Shown here one piece after another: positions 1-6,454 of a stretch of 36,985 nt of DNA. Position 1 is the first letter of the stretch, and each line of letters begins with the position of its first letter. The DNA comes from a virus: IMG/VR virus record IMGVR_UViG_3300031576_000188, positions 1 through 36,985 of that record; one strand, given 5' to 3'. The notes beneath the pieces are model-generated. The model was given only the letters and a program-made list of their open reading frames with translations, was not told the DNA's origin and made no database searches. The position numbers were made by a program, and so were the translations under genes.

Positions 1-336
1 GAACACCCATGCGTCGCCGTACACCCGTGCGGTGCCGTACACCTGTGCGGTGCCGAACACCTGTGCAGTGCCGGACACCCATGCGTCGCCGGACACCCGT
101 GCGTCACCGAACACCCGTGCGGTGTCGAACACCTGTGCGGTGCCGTACACCTGTGCGGTGTCGAACACCCGTGCGTCGCCGGACACCTGTGCGGTGCCGA
201 ACACGCGTGCGTCGCATCCGACGAAAACTGATGGATCCACGCCGGCGGTGTCCGCAATCCAGCCGCGACCATTCGGATGGCGGTGTGCAGGGACGGGACC
301 GTATCCAAAGTCGAAAGTTACGGTTAGCTGGTTCAT
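1..336 (-). CDS. Hexapeptide-repeat beta-helix protein, copy B, N-terminal part (runs off the window start)
   Basis: This is the first part of a gene read leftwards, whose remainder lies at 36985-36338 if the molecule closes into a circle. The ATG at 336 follows a GGGAGAG ribosome site. The first ~45 residues (MNQLTVTFDFGYGPVPAH and onward) are a non-repeated cap. Then come six-residue repeats of the type G-[DT]-A-[RQ]-V-[YFS], encoded by an 18-bp DNA period. Such hexads form left-handed parallel beta-helices, as in the YdcK and bacterial transferase hexapeptide families. No catalytic site is visible, so a structural or binding role is an inference. The first 199 bp of gene plus promoter (208-406) are identical to copy A. 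The whole gene would be about 329 aa, or slightly more if bases are missing at the junction. Confidence 0.75.
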   Translation of the reverse strand, partial: MNQLTVTFDFGYGPVPAHRHPNGRGWIADTAGVDPSVFVGCDARVFGTAQVSGDARVFDTAQVYGTAQVFDTARVFGDARVSGDAWVSGTAQVFGTAQVYGTARVYGDAWVF

Positions 337-406
337 GAGCACTCTCCCATTAGGTCCGGTATCGCACGAGTAGATAGTACGTCACGATGACGATTCTGTC
401 AACGGC
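208..406. repeat. 199-bp perfect direct repeat (copy 1; partner 36124-36322)
   Basis: Positions 208-406 are identical to 36124-36322 by direct reading. The repeat holds the promoter, operator, ribosome site and N-terminal cap of the two hexapeptide-repeat genes. The left limit is where the first repeat codons begin to differ. The right limit is the duplication breakpoint. Confidence 0.9.
374..402 (-). promoter_or_regulatory. Sigma70-type promoter with repressor operator, upstream of hexapeptide-repeat copy B
   Basis: On the minus strand TTGACA (402-397), a 17-base spacer and TACTAT (379-374) make a near-consensus promoter. A dyad TGAC-N6-GTCA lies at 388-401, half in the -35 box and half in the spacer, as at five other promoters here. 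A leader of about 30 bases with a GGGAGAG ribosome site precedes the ATG at 336. Confidence 0.7.
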
Positions 407-436
407 AGAGTTAGTCAGATCACGCGCACTAAACCG

Positions 437-465
437 TTGACGGAATCGCCACGTAGTCGTATCCT
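437..465 (+). promoter_or_regulatory. Promoter with degenerate operator before the lysis-side genes; leaderless start
   Basis: TTGACG (437-442), a 17-base spacer and TATCCT (460-465). The operator-like dyad at 438-451 reads TGAC-N6-GCCA, with one mismatch to the GTCA half seen at the other sites. The ATG of the next gene (473) lies 7 bases after the -10 box, so transcription would start at or beside the start codon. No Shine-Dalgarno sequence is present. It is divergent from the promoter at 374-402. Confidence 0.6.
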
Positions 466-472
466 CTAGCGC

Positions 473-1183
473 ATGCGACAGTTACTAGTAGCAGTCTGTT
501 TCGTGGTTGCTAGTTGTTCCTGGAATTTGCCTCCAATGCCAGGGCCGACCCCATCGCCGGCGCCAACCCCAACCCCAACCCCAACCCCAACCCCAACCCC
601 GCCACCGCCGATCGTTACCTTCCCCGTACGCTTTCCGGTCGTCGGCGTGCGTCTGTACATGACTAACCACAGGTACGGGAACGGCCTGGACGGTTCTCCA
701 CGCATCTCCGGTGATCGCGAACTGTGCGAGGCCCTGCACCACGTGCCTGTGCCTTCTGGCGACTGCCATTTCGACTCGGACGTGTGGACCTATGACGAGC
801 AGCGCGCGGACTACGAGGGCTGGGTCTTGGCTGGTGCTCGAGCAGTCTCCGTCCTGCCGGCAGCCAGGCTCGGCCCTGTGTGGCAGTACAAGGCTGGTGG
901 TGAACAGGGCCGGTGTCATGATCGGCGGGAAGGTGTCAATACGTCGTGTGATCACTTCGGAAGCGCGGCGAGTGGCTGGCGCGACGACCCGCAGACGGCA
1001 GCGTTCGAAGGCCGACCCGCATGGCTCGCGGCACAGTCTGACGTGTATGGTCCTTATGCCGGATGGTTTATGGTGCCGCAGACTTCTGGCCCGACCTTCG
1101 GCACGCAGATCCGCGCATGTCCACCGCTCGAGGAGGGCAATGACGCCTCGTGCGGACCTTGGACACTCGTTGATTGGAAGTAG
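473..1183 (+). CDS. Predicted lipoprotein with Pro-Thr linker, unknown function
   Basis: This 236-aa protein starts with a short signal peptide whose hydrophobic core ends in VVAS-C, a lipobox with Cys at about residue 15. It is therefore probably lipid-anchored outside the inner membrane. A P-T/P-rich linker (about residues 20-45, six TP units from an AACCCC repeat) leads to a globular region with several Cys residues, likely disulphide-bonded outside the cytoplasm. Its place before the holin-like gene and lysozyme suggests a role in lysis, for example an outer-membrane-side spanin-like function. It is much longer than ordinary Rz1-type proteins, and a surface or exclusion lipoprotein is just as possible. 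I do not recognise the globular domain. Translation probably starts leaderless. Confidence 0.7.
   Translation: MRQLLVAVCFVVASCSWNLPPMPGPTPSPAPTPTPTPTPTPTPPPPIVTFPVRFPVVGVRLYMTNHRYGNGLDGSPRISGDRELCEALHHVPVPSGDCHFDSDVWTYDEQRADYEGWVLAGARAVSVLPAARLGPVWQYKAGGEQGRCHDRREGVNTSCDHFGSAASGWRDDPQTAAFEGRPAWLAAQSDVYGPYAGWFMVPQTSGPTFGTQIRACPPLEEGNDASCGPWTLVDWK
565..600 (+). repeat. (AACCCC)6 microsatellite, TTGGGG on the minus strand
   Basis: Six perfect AACCCC hexamers at 565-600 encode the Pro-Thr linker of the lipoprotein. The minus strand reads (TTGGGG)6, a G-quadruplex-capable motif of the ciliate telomere type. The repeat is in frame, so changes in copy number would change linker length without a frameshift. 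Confidence 0.9.
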
Positions 1184-1192
1184 GAGGCCAAA

Positions 1193-1459
1193 ATGGATTG
1201 GGCGACGGTCGTTAACGGCGTAGTCGTTGCGGTGATTCCAGTGCTTGTAGAGGGTTTCAGGAGGGTCCTACCCGGTATCCCGCGTGTCGTGGTGTGGACG
1301 TTGCCGATGGTGTTCGGTGGTGTTCTTGTGTCGATCGGGAACTTCCTGGCCGCGTTTCCGGCTGGCATGAGCACCTGGGAGGGGATAGCGCTTGGCGCGG
1401 CGGCGATGGTTCTCCGTGAACTCGTGTCTACCGTCAAAGATCACGGGATCGGCAGATAG
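1193..1459 (+). CDS. Holin-like small membrane protein
   Basis: This 88-aa protein has hydrophobic segments at about residues 5-20, 32-54 and 64-80, with a charged C-terminal tail (residues after RELVSTVKDH). Start ATG 1193 follows a good TAGGAGG site. Size, membrane segments and position two genes before the lysozyme fit a phage holin, which would permeabilise the inner membrane to release the endolysin. The assignment rests on topology and context, not on a family motif I can name. Confidence 0.6.
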   Translation: MDWATVVNGVVVAVIPVLVEGFRRVLPGIPRVVVWTLPMVFGGVLVSIGNFLAAFPAGMSTWEGIALGAAAMVLRELVSTVKDHGIGR

Positions 1460-1786
1460 GTGGCCTCACCAGTTCCGACGGTATCCCAGTACGCTTCTCC
1501 GTATAATCCACTCGCGAAGTGGGAGGATTCGAACGGCGTCAGGCGATTCAGCAACGCGAGGTTGCAGAGCGCGATCGACGACGCCATCGCAGCAATACCG
1601 GCGGACAAGCACGCGGCCTTCATCGCACATCACGTCTATCGCCAAGACGGGACGCGGGTGGAGAGCATCGCGAAGGTATCGGCGTTCGTTCGTGGTCCTG
1701 CCGGGTTCACTCTTGCGGTCGGAGCCTACAAAGACTGGTCCCGTGGTGATCTTGGCGTCGAAGCCAAGCTAGCCAAAGTGTTCTAA
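1460..1786 (+). CDS. Unknown lysis-cassette protein, 108 aa
   Basis: A soluble 108-aa protein of unknown family. The GTG start (1460) directly follows the TAG stop of the holin-like gene. Its stop shares bases with the lysozyme ATG (TAATGA), so the three are translationally linked. The sequence has a Pro/Ser-rich beginning and a mixed alpha/beta region (…AFIAHHVYRQDG…). No membrane segment or catalytic motif is seen. It could be a lysis accessory or an unrelated small phage protein. Confidence 0.6.
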   Translation: MASPVPTVSQYASPYNPLAKWEDSNGVRRFSNARLQSAIDDAIAAIPADKHAAFIAHHVYRQDGTRVESIAKVSAFVRGPAGFTLAVGAYKDWSRGDLGVEAKLAKVF

Positions 1787-2250
1787 TGAGTGATCTCCTT
1801 CGGCGCTTGCTCCAGCGCGACGAGGACTGCCGTCTGGAACCCTACAAAGACCATCTCGGCTATTGGACGATTGCCTACGGGCATCTGATCGATAAGCGCC
1901 GCGGTGGCAAGTTACCCGACTGGATCAAGGCATTTCCGATCGAGCAGGACGAAGCCGAGCATTTGCTGGATTCGGACATCATCGAGAAGCAGGCGAAGTT
2001 TGAGCAGGCCTGGCCGCAGCTGAGCAAGCAGTCCGCACTTGTTCAGGCTGTGCTGGTGTCCATGGCATTCCAACTCGGTATCGGCGGTGTGCTGTCGTTC
2101 CAGCGCACGCTTCAGGCCATGGAAGATGGACGCTGGAACGACGCAGCGAAGGCCATGCGGGCGAGCAAATGGCACCAGCAGACACACGCTCGTGCCGAAC
2201 GGCTTGTCAAGACGATCGAGATGCAGGACGCGAAGTTCTTAGAATTATGA
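1786..2250 (+). CDS. Endolysin, T4-type lysozyme (GH24)
   Basis: This 154-aa muramidase cleaves peptidoglycan between MurNAc and GlcNAc at lysis. It aligns throughout with T4 lysozyme. The catalytic triad Glu13, Asp22 and Thr28 has the usual spacing (E…Y-K-D…T-I-A-Y-G-H). The C-terminal half shows the family pattern VLVSMAFQLG … GRWNDAA … KWHQQTHARAERL. Length is normal for the family. There is no signal peptide or SAR segment, so release would depend on a holin, presumably the gene at 1193-1459. Start ATG 1786 overlaps the preceding stop. Confidence 0.93.
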   Translation: MSDLLRRLLQRDEDCRLEPYKDHLGYWTIAYGHLIDKRRGGKLPDWIKAFPIEQDEAEHLLDSDIIEKQAKFEQAWPQLSKQSALVQAVLVSMAFQLGIGGVLSFQRTLQAMEDGRWNDAAKAMRASKWHQQTHARAERLVKTIEMQDAKFLEL

Positions 2251-2283
2251 GGGGTCTGCTTAGGCGACTAGGACGGAGGAAAG

Positions 2284-2625
2284 ATGTCCAGCTTCACGTT
2301 TCCAGCGCAATCTGAGCTGATTTGCGAGTCCAAGGCGTTAGGTGCGGGCGCGAGCACCTTGACGTTGATTGGGGCGGTTCCTGGCGGCGGTATCAAGCTT
2401 TACCGGCTGTGGTATTACTCGCAGACGTCGGCAGCCCAGGTGATCACGATTGCGGCTGGTTCGCAAACGATCTTGACGCTCGCGGCGTCCGTGACGGCCC
2501 ACGCCGTGATAGACACAGGCTGGCTAGACAATGGTGTTCTGCTGACGGCCGCGACCGCGCTCATTGCGACTCCGGCGGCTGCCGGGCCAGCGGGGACGTT
2601 CTTCGTCACCTACACCAGGCCTTAA
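2284..2625 (+). CDS. Small virion-like protein, unknown function
   Basis: A 113-aa protein starting at ATG 2284 after a strong GGAGGAAAG ribosome site. It is rich in Ala, Thr, Gly and Ser, with alternating hydrophobic and polar residues typical of beta-rich phage structural proteins. No cysteine cluster or enzyme motif is visible. It lies three bases before the LamG protein, so it may form part of the same surface structure. That is inferred from context. Confidence 0.6.
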   Translation: MSSFTFPAQSELICESKALGAGASTLTLIGAVPGGGIKLYRLWYYSQTSAAQVITIAAGSQTILTLAASVTAHAVIDTGWLDNGVLLTAATALIATPAAAGPAGTFFVTYTRP

Positions 2626-2627
2626 GG

Positions 2628-4112
2628 ATGGATCGTAGGCGCGTTCGTCGGGTGTTGTCACGGCCCTATGGGCATTGGTCGGGATCGAGCGGGACAAGTT
2701 ACTCGTCTGGCGTTGACTTTTCCAATGGTCTTGTGGCTTACTTGCCGTTTGCTGAAGCATCAGGTAACCGTGTAGACTTGATTGGTCCATACACATTCGT
2801 TCTGTCTGGGACAGAGCCGGGTCGATCGGCGGGATGGCCTGAAACATTCTCGCTTGGTCTGATCGCCGCAAACGACACTACTCGGTTAACGCTTGGTACT
2901 CCACCCAGCACCTTCGACTTCAATACGCAGATGACCGTTGCCGTATGGATGAATGTCTACTCGAACTACAACTACAATGAGCCGATCAATCATTACACCG
3001 GAACGGCAGCAACGAGTGCTTGGGCGCTGAGTGGTGGACAAAACGGTGAGCTGATTGGGACTGTTTACGGCAATAATGGAAACAGCTCTCTGGTGACCGG
3101 AGCCAACGGTACAATCAGAAGGAATCGTTGGCAGTTGCATTTTCTGTGGACCGATAATGTGGGAACTGGAACGGCCTACGTCCAGACATGGGACCTACAG
3201 CAGAATCCCGGGACGATCGCTTCCGATGAGGGTTTCTTGCTGGCGGATACCAAGATCAACTTTCCGGCGTCAACGTCGATCATCGTAGCGAATGTTCGTG
3301 TTGCTATCGCGAATCATACGGTGCATGGATTGATGGGTTCGGTTGCCGTTTGGAACCGGGCCTTGACAGTCTCGGAGCGTGCCGCCTACTTTGCTAGCGG
3401 ACACGGGCGCGCATATCCGTTGACGGCGGCTAATGGTCAAGTCTTGGAATCTCTGGACCCCGACGATGACATGGTTGGCGCATGGAAACTCGGCGAGGCA
3501 ACTGGAACAACCAGAGTCGATTCCGTAGGCACTAACGACTTTACGGATAATGGATCGGTACCGAAAGTCGCCGGCAAAATCGGCGACGCTGCAAGCTTCA
3601 ACGGTACAAGCCAGTATCTAAGCAAAGCTAGCCCAACAGGGATTCCGTCCGGCGACGTAGATTACTCAATCTCGTTCTGGATCAATCCGACGAACGTTAC
3701 GCAAAATACCGTGATGCCGCTGTCGTTCGGTCAAAGCGGCGTGTCCTTTAACTGGGATTTTGCCCAATTGACAACCGATCTACAGTTTCGGGTGTGGGCG
3801 GGAGGAAGTTCTGTTGGGCAAGTGACGATGAATGGCTTGGTTGCCGGTTCTTGGCAACACGTGTTCGTCCAGCATGATTCGGCCAGGAATTTACTGTTCG
3901 CGCGACTGGGGAACGGAGTTACTGTTCAAGCTGCTTCTGGAGCGCCGACGACGTCTGCGGCGCAGACATTGGTAATCGGAGGTAGTTCTGGGGGATCGAA
4001 TTTGTGGAACGGTTCGGTAGACGCCCTCATGATATTCGATGCCATTTTGAATGGCTACCAGTTTGACGCTTTATGGAACAGCGGTAACGGGGCAGAGCCG
4101 CCATTTGCTTGA
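2628..4112 (+). CDS. Double LamG (concanavalin-like) domain protein, candidate receptor-binding or surface protein
   Basis: This 494-aa protein begins at ATG 2628 (AAGG just upstream); the longer open frame reaching back to 2322 overlaps the preceding gene and is rejected. It has two LamG-type jelly-roll domains. The first runs from about residue 33 (LVAYLPF) to 240. The second runs from about 265 (VGAWKLGE … AASFNGTSQYLS) to 490. LamG_3 domains bind glycans or other cell-surface ligands and are common in phage tail adhesins. The DNA is visibly richer in A and T than its surroundings and uses different codons, which suggests acquisition from elsewhere. It lies beside the lysis genes rather than the tail fibre, as expected if the genome is circularly permuted. 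Confidence 0.75.
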   Translation: MDRRRVRRVLSRPYGHWSGSSGTSYSSGVDFSNGLVAYLPFAEASGNRVDLIGPYTFVLSGTEPGRSAGWPETFSLGLIAANDTTRLTLGTPPSTFDFNTQMTVAVWMNVYSNYNYNEPINHYTGTAATSAWALSGGQNGELIGTVYGNNGNSSLVTGANGTIRRNRWQLHFLWTDNVGTGTAYVQTWDLQQNPGTIASDEGFLLADTKINFPASTSIIVANVRVAIANHTVHGLMGSVAVWNRALTVSERAAYFASGHGRAYPLTAANGQVLESLDPDDDMVGAWKLGEATGTTRVDSVGTNDFTDNGSVPKVAGKIGDAASFNGTSQYLSKASPTGIPSGDVDYSISFWINPTNVTQNTVMPLSFGQSGVSFNWDFAQLTTDLQFRVWAGGSSVGQVTMNGLVAGSWQHVFVQHDSARNLLFARLGNGVTVQAASGAPTTSAAQTLVIGGSSGGSNLWNGSVDALMIFDAILNGYQFDALWNSGNGAEPPFA

Positions 4113-4293
4113 TACGCGGGGGACCGAGTTGTGCCCCGTGTGTGGGCAGGAGTACCTTGTCTCGAATCCTGGTTTGACCAGGGCGAAAGACGGCTCCATG
4201 TACGAGCATCAGCACCCGGTAGGTTCCGGTAACAGCCGACGGAGGCCGAGCGGTGTTGGCAAGGCCCGGGTACAGGAGCAGAGAGGTGCATGA
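4105..4293 (+). CDS. Small zinc-motif protein, start uncertain
   Basis: The open frame ends at 4293 and contains CPVCG followed by YEHQHPVG, a C-x2-C … H-x-H arrangement compatible with one zinc ion. A TTG at 4105 or 4129 could start a 50-60 aa protein. An ATG at 4051 would require a 62-base overlap with the LamG gene. Its stop overlaps the next ATG (ATGA), which supports real translation. Function unknown. Confidence 0.4.
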   Translation: MLDTRGTELCPVCGQEYLVSNPGLTRAKDGSMYEHQHPVGSGNSRRRPSGVGKARVQEQRGA

Positions 4294-4388
4294 TCCGAAA
4301 GTTCTTCCGATGGAGATGGCTTTTCCAGCTTCGGATGTGGTGGCGTCGCCACTTCGGCGCTTGGTCCCCGAAAAGGGCCCGGCTATGA
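4290..4388 (+). CDS. Tiny basic, Trp-rich ORF
   Basis: A 32-aa ORF starts at ATG 4290 with an AGAGAGG site upstream and a 4-base ATGA overlap with the previous frame. The product is very basic and aromatic (MIRKFFRWRWLFQLRMWWRR…), amphipathic if helical, and might touch membrane or nucleic acid. It is short, so coding is uncertain. Confidence 0.35.
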   Translation: MIRKFFRWRWLFQLRMWWRRHFGAWSPKRARL

Positions 4389-4393
4389 GGATG

Positions 4394-4459
4394 CTGAGAG
4401 GGGGCAGTTATCCAGGCCGGGAACCCGGACCTGCCCCGCCCCCCGAGGCCTCCTCTCAG
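4394..4459 (+). other. Three-tier hairpin upstream of the terminase genes
   Basis: Three nested perfect stems can form: CTGAGAGG (4394-4401) with CCTCTCAG (4452-4459), GGGGCAG (4401-4407) with CTGCCCC (4431-4437), and CCGGG (4417-4421) with CCCGG (4424-4428). A GAGGCCTC palindrome lies at 4445-4452. No run of T follows, so it is not a standard intrinsic terminator. It may be a structured mRNA leader, a processing site or a packaging-related DNA element. The stretch 4460-4526 has no other signal that I can see. Confidence 0.5.
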
Positions 4460-4526
4460 CGAGTAGAATGGTAGCACATGAGTGACGGCGACTCAAGGCT
4501 GCTCTGAATCTCTGAGCTAGAATTCA

Positions 4527-4991
4527 ATGCCACGCGGTGGGGCACGGCCAGGTAGTGGGCCAAAGAAAGGCTCGAAAAAGCCACAGACGCTACAGAAGGA
4601 AATGGCTCGTGAGCAGCTCAGGCAGCGCGTGTATGCTGAGATGGCCCCGCTCGTAGAAGCCCAGATTAAGCACGCCAAGGGGATCAGCTATCTTGTCTAC
4701 CGCCAGAAGCGCGGCGGCAAGTTTACCAAGGTCACAGCCGAGAACGCATCGTCCCTGTTCAAGCTGGCCAAGAAGCCGGGCGAGGACGGAGGGCTCGTTA
4801 TCGAGGTGTGGGAGAAGGAGCCGAGTGTACAGGCGTTCACCGACCTGATGAATCGAGCGATCGACAAGCCTGCAGAGACGCTGACTGCAACTGTGGGCGG
4901 GACTTTGACCGTGGAGTTGGAGAGTCGGATCAAAGCGGCTAGGGACAGACTTGCGCAGGTGAAGCATGGGCACGGCCAGCATCGCGCCTGA
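4527..4991 (+). CDS. Terminase small subunit-like protein
   Basis: A 154-aa protein with the typical basic start MPRGGARPGSGPKKGS, an Arg/Gly/Lys-rich opening often seen in phage small terminases and related DNA-binding proteins. It is followed by a helical, highly charged body. It overlaps the large subunit start by 26 bases. The small subunit recognises phage DNA and regulates the large subunit during headful packaging. No clear helix-turn-helix is readable by eye, so the call leans on the N-terminal motif and position. The ribosome site is weak. Confidence 0.7.
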   Translation: MPRGGARPGSGPKKGSKKPQTLQKEMAREQLRQRVYAEMAPLVEAQIKHAKGISYLVYRQKRGGKFTKVTAENASSLFKLAKKPGEDGGLVIEVWEKEPSVQAFTDLMNRAIDKPAETLTATVGGTLTVELESRIKAARDRLAQVKHGHGQHRA

Positions 4992-6453
4992 TCTACAGCT
5001 CGCCGACATGATGTCGGACTGCTATGCGGACCCGCTCGGGTTCGTCATGGCCGCGTTCTCTTGGGGCGAGCCAGGTGGACCGCTAAAGGACTACGACGGG
5101 CCAGATGTCTGGCAGCGTGAGTTCCTCGAGCGGATCGGGCGTGAGGTTAAGGAGCACGGTTTCGACGGAAAGATGCCGGTGACTCCCATCCGCGGTTCTG
5201 TGAGCTCAGGTCATGGTGTTGGGAAGAGCGCCATGGCTGCGTGGATCGTCTGCTGGGTGATGAGTACCCGTCCGCATGCTCAAGGTACGGTGACGGCCAA
5301 CACCTATACGCAGCTCGAGACGAAGACATGGGCTGCAGTCAAGCGCTGGATGGGCATGTGCTTGACGCGTTCGTGGTTCGTCGTGGCAGACCACCGGCTC
5401 TATCACAAGGACCACAAGGACAGTTGGTTCTGTGCTCCGCAGTCGAGTAAGGAAGAGAACAGCGAGGCGTTCGCCGGTCAGCATGCAGCGGATAGCACGA
5501 GCTTCTACATCTTTGACGAGGACTCGGGCATCTCGGACACGGTTCACGAGGTGGCCGAGGGCGGTTTGACTGACGGGGAGCCGATGATCTTCTTGTTTGG
5601 GAACTGCACCAGGAGTACCGGACACTTCCATCGGGCATGTTTTGGAGCGCAGCGGAACCTCTGGAAGCCTGTCGTAGTGGACTCGAGACAGTCCAAGTTC
5701 ACGAACAAGGAGCAAATTGAGGAATGGATTGAGCTCTACGGGGAGGACTCGGACTTTGTTCGGGTCCGGGTGCGTGGGATTCCGCCCAGGGCTTCCGATG
5801 CTCAGTTCATAGACCAGGAGCGGGTGAACGAGGCTCAGAAGCGCAAGGTAGCCACCCTATCTGACGAGCCGCTCGTGGTGGGTGTGGACATGGCCTGGGG
5901 TGGTGAGGACGACAACGTGGTGCGGTTCCGTTGCGGCCTAGACGCCAGGGCCATCCCGGCGATTCGTGTCAAGGGCGAGTTCACCCGCGATCCACAGGTC
6001 ATGGTTACGAGGTTGGCTGATGTGCTACAGCAGGAGTGGCTAGGGCGCAAGGTGCACACGATGTTCCTAGATTCGGCTGGGATCGCTGGACCAGTTGGGG
6101 CCCGGCTGCGAGCGCTTGGACACCGGAACGTCCAGGAGATCAACTTCGGTGCCGACAGTCCGGACCCTAAAGCCCGCTACATGCGAGACTACATGTGGAT
6201 GAAGATGAAGGACTGGTTGCTACGTGGAGCCATCTCGTCGGAGTCGCAGCTTGAGTCCGACTTGGTGGCGCCCGGCGTACGGCCGGATCGGCAACAGCGG
6301 GTGTGGCTCGAAAGCAAGGAAGACATGAAGAGGCGCGGGGTCGATAGCCCTGATGATGGGGATGCGCTGGCGCTGACGTTTGCGGCCCCGATAGCGGTAC
6401 CGAAGCGAGACGGGAGGCGTACGCCGATGCCGCAGAACTGGGCTTGGAGCTGA
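4966..6453 (+). CDS. Terminase large subunit (packaging ATPase-nuclease)
   Basis: This 495-aa protein pumps DNA into the procapsid and cuts it. Walker A SGHGVGKS lies near residues 80-87, and Walker B FYIFDEDSG near 180-188 with the catalytic Glu after Asp. The RNase H-like nuclease domain shows acidic residues in VVGVDMAWGG (about 305), TMFLDSAG (about 364) and SPDDGDALAL (about 459). Length is normal. The ATG at 4966 lies inside the small subunit gene, a usual arrangement. The start of NeuB follows one base after the stop, so the sugar genes are joined to the packaging operon. Confidence 0.93.
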   Translation: MGTASIAPDLQLADMMSDCYADPLGFVMAAFSWGEPGGPLKDYDGPDVWQREFLERIGREVKEHGFDGKMPVTPIRGSVSSGHGVGKSAMAAWIVCWVMSTRPHAQGTVTANTYTQLETKTWAAVKRWMGMCLTRSWFVVADHRLYHKDHKDSWFCAPQSSKEENSEAFAGQHAADSTSFYIFDEDSGISDTVHEVAEGGLTDGEPMIFLFGNCTRSTGHFHRACFGAQRNLWKPVVVDSRQSKFTNKEQIEEWIELYGEDSDFVRVRVRGIPPRASDAQFIDQERVNEAQKRKVATLSDEPLVVGVDMAWGGEDDNVVRFRCGLDARAIPAIRVKGEFTRDPQVMVTRLADVLQQEWLGRKVHTMFLDSAGIAGPVGARLRALGHRNVQEINFGADSPDPKARYMRDYMWMKMKDWLLRGAISSESQLESDLVAPGVRPDRQQRVWLESKEDMKRRGVDSPDDGDALALTFAAPIAVPKRDGRRTPMPQNWAWS

Positions 6454-6454
6454 C

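Noticed and set aside
9-373. Plus-strand frames of RTPVRC / NTCAVPDT repeats at the window start
   Set aside because: They are antisense shadows of the hexapeptide-repeat gene; the minus-strand frame has a proper cap, ribosome site, promoter and the sensible GDARV hexad.
2322-2627. N-terminal extension of the LamG frame back to 2322
   Set aside because: It overlaps the whole 113-aa gene in another frame and reads as Arg-rich shadow; ATG 2628 with AAGG is better.
4253-4474. 73-aa frame over the hairpin before the terminase
   Set aside because: Composition is Pro/Arg-rich and set by the GC-rich stems; no ribosome site at its start. The 32-aa ATGA-coupled ORF is slightly better supported.
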